A stretch of 64,000 nt of DNA from an uncultured Chlorobiales bacterium (GTDB lineage Bacteria > Bacteroidota > Chlorobiia > Chlorobiales > Chlorobiaceae). Of this stretch, positions 1-9,066 are shown one piece after another; position 1 is the stretch's first letter; each line of letters begins with the position of its first letter. The notes under the pieces were generated by a model. The model had not been told where the DNA came from, ran no database searches, and saw only the letters and a list, made by a program, of their open reading frames with translations. A program made the position numbers and the translations under genes. The stretch spans positions 1 to 64,000 of the forward strand of contig CAIYTH010000033.1 of assembly GCA_903929135.1 (NCBI GenBank), written 5' to 3'.

Positions 1-4
1 CTTG

Positions 5-77
5 TGCCCTTGGACAGATTCGAACTGCCGACCTTCAGTTCCGGAAACTGCTGCTCTATCCACTGAGCTACAAGGGC
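5..77 (-). tRNA. tRNA-Arg (anticodon CCG)
   Basis: On the minus strand the sequence folds as a standard 73-nt cloverleaf: 7-bp acceptor stem GCCCTTG/CAAGGGC, D stem GCTC/GAGC, anticodon loop TTCCGGA giving CCG (reads CGG, Arg), T arm GGCAG-TTCGAAT-CTGTC and discriminator A. The 3' CCA is not encoded. The fold was read by eye, not scored. Confidence 0.93.
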
Positions 78-192
78 CTGCTGACCATCAGGCCAGTCGT
101 TCATCAAGGCACGTAAAATAACACATTAATCGATAAAAAAAGAACAACTTTCGTATCATCGCAAAGTTTCTTCGCATGCAAGGAGGGCTCAG

Positions 193-1581
193 CTATGCGC
201 CGTTCCTCCCGGCCTGCCGCACGATGCCGTCGACGGCAAGGTTGGCGCTCATGACTGCCCCGCCCATAGAGTCGTAGAAGAGCTGCTGCGAGAAGCCTCC
301 TGCGAGGAAGAGGTTGGGAACCGGAGTGACCTGCGTCGGGCGGTACTGCTCCATGCCGGGCAGAGGTGCATAGACCGACTGGGGAATCCTGACGACGGTG
401 GACTTGAGGATCTTCGCTCCTTGCGACTCTTTCGGGAAATTGGCCCTGACGCTCCTGTCGACGCGCTGCACGATCTCGTCGTTGGTCAACCCCATGAGAT
501 CCCTGGCGGGAGCGACGCAGAACTCGAAGCGGGTGCGCCCCTCGAAGGCCTCGCCCCTGAGGGTCCGGTAATCGGGGGTGGTCCTTGCGAGGTTCGCGTA
601 GACGGGGATGACTCCGTCCGGGCTGAAGAGCACGTTGTCGGTGCTGCTGATCTCCTGGTCGTACCAGATCTGCACGGAGATGACCGGCACCCCTTCGAGG
701 TGCTCGAGATTGCTGAAAAAGCTGTCATGGCGCTTCAGCGATGCCGGCATTATCTTGCGGAGGTTGTGGATCGGCAGCGCCGACAGATAGTAGTCGGCGT
801 CGAGGATCTCGCCGGTGCGAAGCTGCACGCCCTGGATCTTCCTGCCGTCGAACAGCAGCTCGTCGACCGTGGATTCGGTCTGGAACTGCGCGCCGCGCTT
901 CGTGGAGTAGTCGATGAGCGGCTGGTGCAGGTACTCCTGCGGCGAACCTTTCAGGAAACCCATGCAGGATGATTCCGGAATGCGGTAGAAGGTCTCGGTG
1001 ACGTCGAGGATGATCTTGGCCGAAATCACTTCGGGCGGAATGAACTTGAGGGCAAGGGCCATCGGCCTGAACATCTTGTCCATCAGTCGCTTGCCGAACT
1101 TGCGCTGCTCTGCCCACTGGGCGAAGGTCAGGTGGTCCTGCGTCGGAGGGTATTTATCCTTCCTCAGGGCAAGGGGTATGAGCGACTTCGAGAACGAGGC
1201 CATCTCGCCGAACGTGAAATAGCCGTTTTTGACGATGGCCGGAAGCAGGTGCAGCGGGCTGGGAAGGTCCCAGGTGTCGAAGGTGAATCTGTGGCCGCCG
1301 TCAAGGGTATAGGTCAGGCGATGCTCTTTCCAGAGTACGGCATCGTAGGTGCCGATCTCCTTCATGAGGTCATAGAGCACGTCATAGGCGCCGAAAAAGC
1401 AGTGGGTGCCGGATTCGACCCAGTCCCCTTCCTGGTCTTTCCATGCCGAGACCTTGCCGCCGTAGATGGGCCGCTTTTCAAGGAGGCGGACCTGGAATCC
1501 GCGGTCGACAAGACGCTTTGCCGCGGTGAGGCCCGCAAGACCCCCGCCGATGATCAGTACCTTTTTTTTATCTCCGTTCAT
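193..1581 (-). CDS. crtP: Plant/cyanobacterial-type carotene desaturase (probably phytoene desaturase CrtP)
   Basis: FAD-dependent desaturase of carotenoid biosynthesis, 462 aa. The N-terminus has the dinucleotide fold ([14 protein letters not shown], residues 9-22) followed by a conserved RPIYGGK segment. Motifs such as [10 protein letters not shown] and the C-terminal [11 protein letters not shown] match the CrtP/CrtQ/PDS/ZDS family rather than CrtI. Segments such as [18 protein letters not shown] resemble phytoene desaturases, while [13 protein letters not shown] resembles zeta-carotene desaturases, so CrtQ remains possible. My recollection that crtP lies some 30 genes from the complex I operon in Chlorobaculum tepidum favours CrtP. 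It is the last gene of a minus-strand run with ybaB and recR; 49 nt separate it from recR. Family call is firm, substrate call moderate. Confidence 0.72.
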   Translation of the reverse strand: MNGDKKKVLIIGGGLAGLTAAKRLVDRGFQVRLLEKRPIYGGKVSAWKDQEGDWVESGTHCFFGAYDVLYDLMKEIGTYDAVLWKEHRLTYTLDGGHRFTFDTWDLPSPLHLLPAIVKNGYFTFGEMASFSKSLIPLALRKDKYPPTQDHLTFAQWAEQRKFGKRLMDKMFRPMALALKFIPPEVISAKIILDVTETFYRIPESSCMGFLKGSPQEYLHQPLIDYSTKRGAQFQTESTVDELLFDGRKIQGVQLRTGEILDADYYLSALPIHNLRKIMPASLKRHDSFFSNLEHLEGVPVISVQIWYDQEISSTDNVLFSPDGVIPVYANLARTTPDYRTLRGEAFEGRTRFEFCVAPARDLMGLTNDEIVQRVDRSVRANFPKESQGAKILKSTVVRIPQSVYAPLPGMEQYRPTQVTPVPNLFLAGGFSQQLFYDSMGGAVMSANLAVDGIVRQAGRNGA

Positions 1582-1630
1582 CAGTTGCTGTTGGTATTAC
1601 GAATTTGCCGTGTTTCTGCCTGCCGCCATT

Positions 1631-2245
1631 TCAAATCGCCGAGCGGCCCTCCATGGCGCGCGACAGCGTGGCTTCGTCGATGAATTCAAGTTCGGCGCCG
1701 ACCGGTATGCCCCTGGCTATCCGGGTGACGCTGATTCCGAGCGGTTTGAGCAGTTTGCTGATGTAGAGCGATGTGGTCTCCCCTTCGACCGTCGGGTTGA
1801 GGGCGAGCACGACCTCCTTCACCTCGGCGGAATCACCGGGATGGAGTCGTGCGAGCAGCTCCCTGACCTTGATGTCGTCGGGACCGATGCCGTCAAGAGG
1901 CGAGATGACTCCATGGAGCACATGGTAAAGCCCCTTGTAATGCCCGGTCTTTTCAAATGCCAGCACTTCGGTGGGCGATTCGACCACGCAGATCACCGTG
2001 CGGTCCCGTCCCTTCGAGGTGCAGACCGTACAGGGGTCGGTGCCCAGGTCGGTGATGTTCTGGCAGACCGTGCAGCGGGTGACCTTCTCCTTGACGTCGA
2101 CGAGTGCGGTGGCAAGCTTGTCGACCTCCGAACGACGCTCCTGCAGCACGTGCATGGCGAGGCGCTGGGCGGTCTTGCGACCGATGCCGGGCAGCTTGGC
2201 GAACTCTTCGATCAGCGCTTCGATGGCGCCTGAGGTGTAGCGCAT
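1631..2245 (-). CDS. recR: Recombination protein RecR
   Basis: RecR, 204 aa, acts with RecF and RecO to load RecA at single-stranded gaps. The N-terminal helix-hairpin-helix region is visible ([16 protein letters not shown], about residues 15-30), followed by a four-cysteine zinc finger at C58, C61, C72 and C75, then the Toprim domain ([15 protein letters not shown]) and a C-terminal Walker-like region. Length is normal. It starts 10 nt after the ybaB stop; ybaB-recR pairing is widespread in bacteria and suggests one transcript. Confidence 0.97.
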   Translation of the reverse strand: MRYTSGAIEALIEEFAKLPGIGRKTAQRLAMHVLQERRSEVDKLATALVDVKEKVTRCTVCQNITDLGTDPCTVCTSKGRDRTVICVVESPTEVLAFEKTGHYKGLYHVLHGVISPLDGIGPDDIKVRELLARLHPGDSAEVKEVVLALNPTVEGETTSLYISKLLKPLGISVTRIARGIPVGAELEFIDEATLSRAMEGRSAI

Positions 2246-2255
2246 GAAGGAGGGG

Positions 2256-2591
2256 TTACTTCCCCAGGTTCAGGTTCTTCAGGAGGTCGGCGGGGTTCAT
2301 CATGCCGCCGGCGGCTTTGGAGATTTCGTTCTGCGCGAGCTGGGCGGATGCTTCGAGCGCATTGTTGACCGCAGCCACGACGAGGTCCTGCACCATGTCG
2401 ACGTCGTCCATGATCTCGGGGTCTATGGTGAGTTCGAGCAGCTTCTGGCGCCCGTTGACCTTCACCCGCACCATGCCGCCGCCGGCTTCGCCTTCGGCGA
2501 TGAGCTTCTCGAGCTGCTTCTGCACGTCCTGCATCTTCTCGCCAGCTTCCTTGAGCTGCTTCATCATGTCATTGAAATTGGGCATCGTCAT
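2256..2591 (-). CDS. ybaB: YbaB/EbfC family nucleoid-associated protein
   Basis: Small DNA-binding nucleoid-associated protein, 111 aa from the start chosen. An open frame extends 10 codons further upstream, but a ribosome binding site (AGGAG) sits about 10 nt before the ATG at 2591, and the family begins near [11 protein letters not shown] long N-terminal helix ([22 protein letters not shown]) precedes a conserved core [19 protein letters not shown], as in EbfC/YbaB. It heads the ybaB-recR-crtP minus-strand cluster. No promoter is convincing, although a TATAAT lies just upstream of the ribosome binding site. Confidence 0.95.
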   Translation of the reverse strand: MTMPNFNDMMKQLKEAGEKMQDVQKQLEKLIAEGEAGGGMVRVKVNGRQKLLELTIDPEIMDDVDMVQDLVVAAVNNALEASAQLAQNEISKAAGGMMNPADLLKNLNLGK

Positions 2592-2774
2592 CGTCGTATC
2601 TCTCCTGATTATATAATTCAAACTTCTCCGGAATGGCCGAGCAGCCGTCGTGAGCGGTTCAAGTGCCAGGCGGACGGAGAGGATAAACCGGAATGTACAA
2701 AGAAGTACATGAGGATTTCGTGCATCGACCAGCGAAGCAATTGAATTGCGGAACAGGCTGACCGGCTGTTCCTG

Positions 2775-3758
2775 TCAATCTTTTCTGCGCAGGGCCAGAT
2801 AGATCTTTTCGAGAATGTCTTCGGTGGTCAGCTTGTACTTCTTCAAAAGGTCGTCCGGCTTGCCCGATTCGCCGAAGGTGTCCTCAACGGCGACCATCTC
2901 GATCGGAACAGGAATGTTCCTGGCGCAGACATTGGCGACCGCCTCGCCGAGGCCGGTGTACATCTGGTGCTCTTCGGCCGTGACGATGGCGCCGGTCTCA
3001 TGGGCGGCCATGACGATGGCGAGCGTGTCGATCGGCTTGATGGTATGCATGTTGATCACGCGGACCGAGACCCCCTCCTTTTCAAGGATCCTGGCGGCTT
3101 CGAGTGCCTTCCAGACCATGATGCCGCAGGCGATCACGGTGACGTCAGTGCCTTCATGGAGACGGATGGACTTGCCGATCTCGAACCCGTCCTCATCGGT
3201 TGTGAAGTCGGGCACGTTCGGGCGTCCGAACCGGAGGTAAACCGGTCCCTTGTGCTCGATGATGGCCTTTGTGGCGCGTTTGGTCTCGCTGTAGTCACAA
3301 GGCACCACGACGGTCATCCTCGGAAGGCTTCGCATGAGGCCGATATCCTCGAGGATCTGGTGGGTAGCACCGTCCTCGCCGAGCGTGAGGCCTGCGTGGG
3401 ATGCGCAAATCTTGACATTAAGGTTCGAGTAGCAGACCGACTGGCGGATCTGGTCGTAGACCCTGCCGGTGGCGAAAACGGCAAAACTCGAAGCGACGGG
3501 AATCTTGCCGGTCGTTGCGAGGCCTGCCGCCATGGAGACCATGTTGGCCTCGGCGATGCCGGTCTGGATGAAGCGGTCGGGAAACTCGTCCCGGAACTGG
3601 TTCATGTTCAGCGAACCGGTAAGGTCGGCGCAGAGTGCCACGACCGAAGGGTTCTGGCGGCCAGCTTCGAGCAGCGCTTCACCGAACCCGGTGCGGGTGG
3701 CCTTGTTGCCCCGGGAAGCATACTTCCCTACCTCTTCGATGGTATTTTTCTCTCCCAT
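2775..3758 (-). CDS. Transketolase, C-terminal subunit (split transketolase)
   Basis: 327 aa corresponding to the pyrimidine-binding and C-terminal domains of transketolase, the TktB/TktC-like half of enzymes split over two polypeptides. Recognisable segments are [20 protein letters not shown] (about residues 50-70 of this start), [33 protein letters not shown], and a C-terminal [13 protein letters not shown]. The thiamine-diphosphate-binding N-terminal half is not beside it and must be elsewhere if the enzyme works. The frame is open to 3821, but the family starts near the ATG at 3758. It faces rsmA divergently, with under 80 bp between the starts. In autotrophs transketolase serves pentose formation; here that role is inferred. 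Confidence 0.88.
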   Translation of the reverse strand: MGEKNTIEEVGKYASRGNKATRTGFGEALLEAGRQNPSVVALCADLTGSLNMNQFRDEFPDRFIQTGIAEANMVSMAAGLATTGKIPVASSFAVFATGRVYDQIRQSVCYSNLNVKICASHAGLTLGEDGATHQILEDIGLMRSLPRMTVVVPCDYSETKRATKAIIEHKGPVYLRFGRPNVPDFTTDEDGFEIGKSIRLHEGTDVTVIACGIMVWKALEAARILEKEGVSVRVINMHTIKPIDTLAIVMAAHETGAIVTAEEHQMYTGLGEAVANVCARNIPVPIEMVAVEDTFGESGKPDDLLKKYKLTTEDILEKIYLALRRKD

Positions 3759-3831
3759 TAATGACACAGAATAACTTAAATTGTAAAAAGTACTTCCAGC
3801 CGGTTGCGCTGCTCTCCACATACCCTGGCCG

Positions 3832-4675
3832 ATGACGAAAGTTGAATATAAGCATACGAATATAGCGGCAAAAAAAAAAACTGGGCCAAAACTTCCTGAC
3901 CGACAGGAACATCCCGAGAAAGATCGTCCGTGAATCCGGCATCGCCCCTGGTGACCGGGTGCTCGAGATCGGCCCTGGATTCGGCGCGCTGAGCACCGCC
4001 ATCCTCGAGGTGATTGCCTCCTTCACGGCCGTCGAAAAGGATACCGGACTGGCGAAGTTCATCCGTGAGCACCATCCCGAGATCGACCTGATCGAAGGCG
4101 ACTTCCTGAAGGTGCCGCTCGAACCGATCGCCGCAGGAGGCAGAATCGCCGTGCTCGGCAACATCCCCTACTCCATCACCAGCCCCATTCTCTTCAGGCT
4201 GCTCGATAACCGGCGCCTGGTCTCGTCGGCCACGCTCATGATGCAGCATGAGGTCGCCCAGCGCCTGGCGGCGTCGCCTGGCACGAAGGAGTACGGCATC
4301 CTCGCCGTGCAGATGCAGGCTTTCTGCGAGGTGAAGTACCTGTTCAAGGTGGGCAGGGCTGTCTTCAAGCCGCGCCCCGAGGTCGACAGCGCCGTGATCA
4401 GGATAGTGCCGAAAGCGCAGGACCCGGTCGAGGACAGCGAGGGGTTCAGGAGGTTCGTGCGCTGCGCGTTCCATCAGCGGAGAAAGACGATCCTGAACAA
4501 CCTCAAGCAGGATTACGACACCTCGTCGGTACCGGAAGCCACGCTGAAACTTCGTTCCGAAGCGCTGGGAATAGAAGAACTTATCGCGCTCTTCTCTCTC
4601 CTCCGGCCGTTGGCGCCAGCCCTTCATGGGGAGACTGAACCACGGAATCGGTTGCATGAAGAGAGCGGGGCATAG
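3832..4675 (+). pseudogene. rsmA: rsmA (ksgA) 16S rRNA dimethyladenosine transferase, frameshifted at an 11-A run
   Basis: RsmA dimethylates two adjacent adenines near the 3' end of 16S rRNA. The ATG at 3832 begins [16 protein letters not shown], then an 11-A run (3870-3880) throws the reading frame off by one. In the next frame the protein continues [16 protein letters not shown], the SAM motif [10 protein letters not shown] and the catalytic motif LGNIPYS, through to 4675. With 10 A's the gene would be a single 280-aa protein, normal for the family. The downstream frame has a stop at 3863 and no usable start codon before 3959, which lies after GQNF. The frameshift is therefore either a sequencing or assembly error, a real lesion, or a site of slippage. 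Divergent from the transketolase gene. Confidence 0.85.
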
Positions 4676-4686
4676 CAATCACCTCA

Positions 4687-4714
4687 TTGCTTAATTCTTT
4701 ATTTTTGTTAACAT
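4687..4714 (+). promoter_or_regulatory. Candidate promoter of the propionate operon
   Basis: In the AT-rich 177-bp gap before prpE there is TTGCTT (4687-4692), a 16-nt spacer and TAACAT (4709-4714), a partial match to -35/-10 boxes. A strong ribosome binding site AAAGGGGG precedes the ATG at 4853. No cobalamin riboswitch-like structure was recognised. The promoter call is weak. Confidence 0.3.
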
Positions 4715-4852
4715 TGGTTTTCAAAAAATTCACCGTCCTTCTTACACGCATGCAGCATCCACAGCTCCATCGTCACGCCGCTTCTCACTCCGTTCAAAGC
4801 TCGTATCTCCCGATACATCAATCATAACATCACTCTAAAGGGGGTTGTCAGT

Positions 4853-6757
4853 ATGTCATCATCCTACAGCGCCGTCCACCGGCAGTCTATCGAAAACCCG
4901 GAACAATTCTGGGGAGACATTGGCGAAAAGCTACACTGGTACACCAAATGGGACAAGGTGCTCGATGACTCCAACCCTCCTTTTTACCGCTGGTTCACCG
5001 GCGGCATAACCAACACCTGCTACAACGCTCTAGACCGTCATGTCGATGAGGGCCGCGGCAACGAGATCGCCGTCATCTACGACAGCCCGGTGACCGGTAC
5101 CATCGAGAAGTACACCTACCGCGAGTTCCGTGACCGCGTTGCCCTGTTCGCCGGTGCGCTGAAAGCCCGGGGCGTCAGGAAGGGCGACAGGATCATCATC
5201 TACATGCCGATGATCCCCGAAGCCGTCATCGCCATGCTTGCCTGCGCAAGGCTCGGCGCGATCCATTCGGTCGTTTTCGGCGGCTTCGCTTCGCACGAGC
5301 TGGCCGTCCGCATCGACGACTGCAAGCCGAAGGTGATCATCTCGGCCTCCTGCGGCATCGAACACGGCAAGATCATCGACTACTACCGCCTGCTCGACTT
5401 CGCAGTCGAACTGGCCCACTTCAAGCCGGAGCTCTGCATCATCTACCAGCGGCCGCAGATGAGGGCCCTGCTGAACGAAGATCGCGACATGACCTGGAAG
5501 CAGGCCCTCCTGGGCGTCGCTCCGGCACAGTGCGTGCCGGTCGAATCGACGGACCCCCTCTATATTCTCTACACATCCGGCACCACCGGCCAGCCGAAAG
5601 GTATCGTACGCGATAACGGCGGCCACATGGCAGCCCTGAAATGGACCATGGAGAGCGTCTACAACGTCAAGCCGGGAGAGGTGTTCTGGGCAGCCAGCGA
5701 CGTGGGATGGGTCGTAGGCCACTCCTACATCGTCTACGCTCCCCTGCTCCACGGCTGTACGACGGTCATCTTCGAGGGCAAGCCGGTCGGCACCCCCGAT
5801 CCCGGCACCTTCTGGAGAATCATCAGCGAGCACGACGTCGCCGTACTCTTCACCGCACCGACAGCTTTCAGGGCCATCAAGAAGGAGGACCCGACCGGAA
5901 GCTACATCCCCCGCTATAATTTCTCGAAGTTCAGGGCACTGTTCCTCGCCGGCGAGCGCGCCGACCCCGATACGGTCAGATGGGCAGAAAACCAGCTCAA
6001 GGTTCCGGTTATCGACCACTGGTGGCAGACCGAGACCGGCTGGGCCATCGCGGCCAACTGCCAGGGCATCGAGCCCGGGCCGATCAAGTACGGATCAGCG
6101 TCAAGGGCCGTACCGGGCTATGACGTCAAGGTGGTCAACGCCGAGCTCGAGGAGCTTCCCCCCGGCCAGATGGGTGACATCGTCGTGAAGCTGCCGCTTC
6201 CTCCCGGCACCATGATGACCCTTTGGAAACAGGACAACCGCTTCAACGAGAGCTACATGAAGGCCTACCCGGGCTACTACCAGACCAGCGACGCCGGGTA
6301 CATCGACGAGGACGGTTACATCTACATCATGTCGAGGACCGACGACATCATCAACGTCGCCGGACACCGCCTCTCGACGGGCGGCATCGAAGCGGAGCTC
6401 TGCGAGCATCCGGATGTGGCCGAAAGCGCCGTGATCGGCGTTGCCGACGACCTGAAGGGAGAGATACCGCTCGGGTTCCTGGTGCTGAAGAGTGGCGTCG
6501 ATACCCCGCCGGAGCTGATCATCAAACACGTTGTCGAGTATGTGCGCGAGAACATCGGGCCGGTCGCTTCGTTCAAGCAGGCCGTCATCGTCAACCGCCT
6601 GCCGAAAACACGTTCCGGCAAGATACTGAGGAGCACGATGCGCAAAATCGCCAACGGAGAGGCGTACACCATTCCGCCGACCATCGACGACCCGGCCATC
6701 CTCGACGAGATCGCCGAGGCGCTGCAGACGATCGGTTACGCGAAAAAACGTTCATGA
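4853..6757 (+). CDS. prpE: Acyl-CoA synthetase, propionyl-CoA synthetase (PrpE/ACSS3) type
   Basis: AMP-forming synthetase, 634 aa, converting propionate (possibly also acetate) to its CoA thioester. The family P-loop YTSGTTGQPKG (about residues 240-250), the DHWWQTETG motif (about 386-394), and the C-terminal NVAGHRLSTG and acetylatable lysine motif PKTRSGKILR (near 583-592) are all present. The segments KPVGTPDPGTFW, CEHPDVAESAVIGVADDLKGE and IPLGFLVLK follow the PrpE/ACSS3 branch more than bacterial Acs. Context decides the substrate: it heads an operon of methylmalonyl-CoA genes. The ribosome binding site AAAGGGGG lies close before the start. Acetyl-CoA synthetase is the main alternative. 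Confidence 0.85.
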   Translation: MSSSYSAVHRQSIENPEQFWGDIGEKLHWYTKWDKVLDDSNPPFYRWFTGGITNTCYNALDRHVDEGRGNEIAVIYDSPVTGTIEKYTYREFRDRVALFAGALKARGVRKGDRIIIYMPMIPEAVIAMLACARLGAIHSVVFGGFASHELAVRIDDCKPKVIISASCGIEHGKIIDYYRLLDFAVELAHFKPELCIIYQRPQMRALLNEDRDMTWKQALLGVAPAQCVPVESTDPLYILYTSGTTGQPKGIVRDNGGHMAALKWTMESVYNVKPGEVFWAASDVGWVVGHSYIVYAPLLHGCTTVIFEGKPVGTPDPGTFWRIISEHDVAVLFTAPTAFRAIKKEDPTGSYIPRYNFSKFRALFLAGERADPDTVRWAENQLKVPVIDHWWQTETGWAIAANCQGIEPGPIKYGSASRAVPGYDVKVVNAELEELPPGQMGDIVVKLPLPPGTMMTLWKQDNRFNESYMKAYPGYYQTSDAGYIDEDGYIYIMSRTDDIINVAGHRLSTGGIEAELCEHPDVAESAVIGVADDLKGEIPLGFLVLKSGVDTPPELIIKHVVEYVRENIGPVASFKQAVIVNRLPKTRSGKILRSTMRKIANGEAYTIPPTIDDPAILDEIAEALQTIGYAKKRS

Positions 6758-6776
6758 ACCAATTGACCGCTCTGCC

Positions 6777-7193
6777 ATGATCAACAGATTGGACCACATT
6801 GCCATAGCGGTTCAGGACCTCGATGCCGCACTCGGGACGTTTGTCAGCGTCCTCGGGTGCGACCCGGGTTCGATCGTCATCGAAGAGGTGCCCTCGGAGA
6901 AAGTCCGGGTGGCATTCATCCCGATCGGCGAAAGCCACATCGAACTTCTGGAACCGCTCGGCGATGAGGGAGCGGTCTCGAAGTTCCTGGCAAAAAACGG
7001 CGAGGGAATGCATCATATCGCCCTGGCGACCGACGACCTTGGACAGGAAACCGAACGGGTAACCTCCCTCGGGCTCAACCCGCTTGGCCAGCCGTCAACG
7101 GGAGCGGGAGGTAAGAAGATCGTCTTCCTCCATCCACGCCAGACAAACCGTGTTCTTTTTGAATTAGTGGAACCCGACCCACATCACCATTAA
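6777..7193 (+). CDS. mce: Methylmalonyl-CoA epimerase
   Basis: VOC-fold metalloenzyme, 138 aa, interconverting the two methylmalonyl-CoA epimers. The start NRLDHIAIAVQDLDAA carries the first metal-binding His. GEGMHHIALATDDL in the middle and RVLFELVEP near the end are typical epimerase motifs, the Glu in FELVEP being the last ligand. Length is typical. It lies 19 nt after prpE and 20 nt before the carboxyltransferase, so one transcript is likely. It would link the carboxylase product to the stereochemistry the mutase needs. Confidence 0.95.
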   Translation: MINRLDHIAIAVQDLDAALGTFVSVLGCDPGSIVIEEVPSEKVRVAFIPIGESHIELLEPLGDEGAVSKFLAKNGEGMHHIALATDDLGQETERVTSLGLNPLGQPSTGAGGKKIVFLHPRQTNRVLFELVEPDPHHH

Positions 7194-7213
7194 GACACCT
7201 TACGCCGATTACC

Positions 7214-8989
7214 GTGAAACATTTTTACCTTCCTTTCGAGAAAAAAGAGCACTTCAGCTATTCGACCAAGTCCATCAAGGCACTGACGGAGTACGAGAAA
7301 TACCAGCTCTCGTTCCACCCTGAACGCCCCAAGTACCTCGACTATCTCGAAGTCTTCGACAACGTCGAAGAGTGCCTCCAGAACGACCTCCACGGCAGCT
7401 GCCTGATACAGACCCACCGCGCCGACATCCGTTACAACGACTCCAGCCACCCCGTCATGTTCATCGGACAGCAGTCCGGGCCGACATCGAATTTCGGTGA
7501 GCTGAAGACGATCATGAAGGACCAGTCCGAGGTGGTCAGATGGAACCACGGCATGCCTACCCCGGCCGCATTCCAGAAAGCCATCGACGCCATCGCCATC
7601 GCAGAGAAGGAAAACCGCATCGTCATCACGATGATCGACACGGCCGGAGCAGATCCGACCGAAGATTCGGAGTCCGGCGGCATCGCCTGGAAAATCGGCA
7701 AATGCATGCAGGCGCTTGGCGAGTCGAAGGTACCGACCATTTCGGTGATCATCAACCGCGGCTGCAGCGGCGGCGCCATCGCCCTGACCGGCTGCGATGC
7801 CGTTCTGGCCATGCAGTATTCGACCTATCTCGTCATCGGCCCAGAAGCCTGCTCCTCCATCCTGTTCAGGACAAGGGAAAAGGCCAACTTCGCGGCCGAA
7901 ATCTCACAGATCACGGCAAGGGAAGCGCTGCTGAACGGCATCGTCGACGAACTCATTCCGGAACATGAAGGCCCTGCCCACCGGTTCCGCAAAGAGGCGC
8001 TCGAGTCCTTCCGGGATGTGGTCTCCCGTTGGGCCGGCAAACTTGCAAGTGAGGAGAACCAGGGTGTATTCGGACGTCGCATCGACCGCTGGCAGCGGAT
8101 CGGACAGTGGGACCTGACCACTGATGAGGCCATCCATGCCTATGAGAAACCGGTGTCACGCATGATCGCGAAACCGAAAAAGAACCATTTCATCCCTCGC
8201 CACAAGAGCTGCCGCAACGAACTCGGCAAGCATGTGGCAGACCCGGTACTTTATACCCGGCTCCTGGCGGACAATTTCGTCTGCGATACCTGCGGCCACC
8301 GCTACGTGCGGCTCACGGCCCATGATTACCTCGACCTCATCCTCGATCAGGGCACCTTCAAAGAGCATTCGGAGACCCGCTACATCGTCGACCGTGACAT
8401 CCTGAATTTCCCGGACTACAGCGAGAAGATCGCCGAAGCCCGGCACAAGAACGGCATGTCCTCCGCGCTGATCAGCGGCAACGGCAAGGTCGACGGTCAC
8501 GATGTCGTGATGTGCGCGACCAGCTTCGGATTCCTGGGCGGGTCGTTCTGCATGTCGACCGGGGAGAAGGTCTGGCGGGCTGCACAGCTGGCACTCGACC
8601 GGAAGTGTCCGCTCATCATCCAGGCCGCCGGCGGCGGAGCCCGCATGCACGAAGGATGCTCGTCGATGGTCAGCATCCCCAAGATCCACGTGGCTCTTTC
8701 GCGTATCGAAAGAGCGGGCCTTCCGCTCATCACGATCGTCACCGATCCGACGCTCGGAGGCGTGGCCATCGGATTCGGCTCGAGGGGCATCAGGATCTTC
8801 GAGCACAACGCCGGCAATATCGGATTTTCCGGCAAGCGGGTCATCGAGCAGTACACAGGCAAGAAGACAACGAAGGACTTCCAGACCACCAACTGGCTGC
8901 AGAACAAAGGCTTCGTCGACATGGTCGCCCGTCCGTCCGAAATGAAAGCGCGAATCAGGGAGATCATCGAAAGCCACCTAGCAAAGTGA
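7214..8989 (+). CDS. Fused acyl-CoA carboxyltransferase (AccA-like domain followed by AccD-like domain)
   Basis: 591-aa carboxyltransferase made of both halves in one chain. Residues about 30-310 resemble AccA (alpha), with GCSGGAIAL and MQYSTYLVIGPEACSSILF. Residues about 340-590 resemble AccD (beta), with FGFLGGSFCMSTGEKVWRA, GGGARMHEG, PTLGGVAIGFGS and IGFSGKRVIEQ. The AccD zinc ribbon is incomplete: one CxxC pair (NFVCDTCGH) remains, and a single Cys (HKSCRNE) sits where the first pair is expected. The order alpha-then-beta is unusual. Surrounding genes suggest propionyl-CoA carboxylase or methylmalonyl-CoA decarboxylase activity. No biotin carboxylase or biotin carrier gene is in the window, so it must borrow those subunits. 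Confidence 0.88.
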   Translation: MKHFYLPFEKKEHFSYSTKSIKALTEYEKYQLSFHPERPKYLDYLEVFDNVEECLQNDLHGSCLIQTHRADIRYNDSSHPVMFIGQQSGPTSNFGELKTIMKDQSEVVRWNHGMPTPAAFQKAIDAIAIAEKENRIVITMIDTAGADPTEDSESGGIAWKIGKCMQALGESKVPTISVIINRGCSGGAIALTGCDAVLAMQYSTYLVIGPEACSSILFRTREKANFAAEISQITAREALLNGIVDELIPEHEGPAHRFRKEALESFRDVVSRWAGKLASEENQGVFGRRIDRWQRIGQWDLTTDEAIHAYEKPVSRMIAKPKKNHFIPRHKSCRNELGKHVADPVLYTRLLADNFVCDTCGHRYVRLTAHDYLDLILDQGTFKEHSETRYIVDRDILNFPDYSEKIAEARHKNGMSSALISGNGKVDGHDVVMCATSFGFLGGSFCMSTGEKVWRAAQLALDRKCPLIIQAAGGGARMHEGCSSMVSIPKIHVALSRIERAGLPLITIVTDPTLGGVAIGFGSRGIRIFEHNAGNIGFSGKRVIEQYTGKKTTKDFQTTNWLQNKGFVDMVARPSEMKARIREIIESHLAK

Positions 8990-9066
8990 AATAACGGGTG
9001 CCGATGCGGGCCGATCGCGGCTCGCATCGGTGGCTGAACGCAAGAACCAGCAGAACATCATTACCA

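Noticed and set aside
486-1117. Extra short minus-strand open frames inside the carotene desaturase gene
   Set aside because: Same-strand frames shifted against a gene whose full-length frame carries all family motifs.
4676-4852. Cobalamin riboswitch before the B12-dependent operon
   Set aside because: The gap is short and AT-rich, and no B12-box-like sequence was found by eye.
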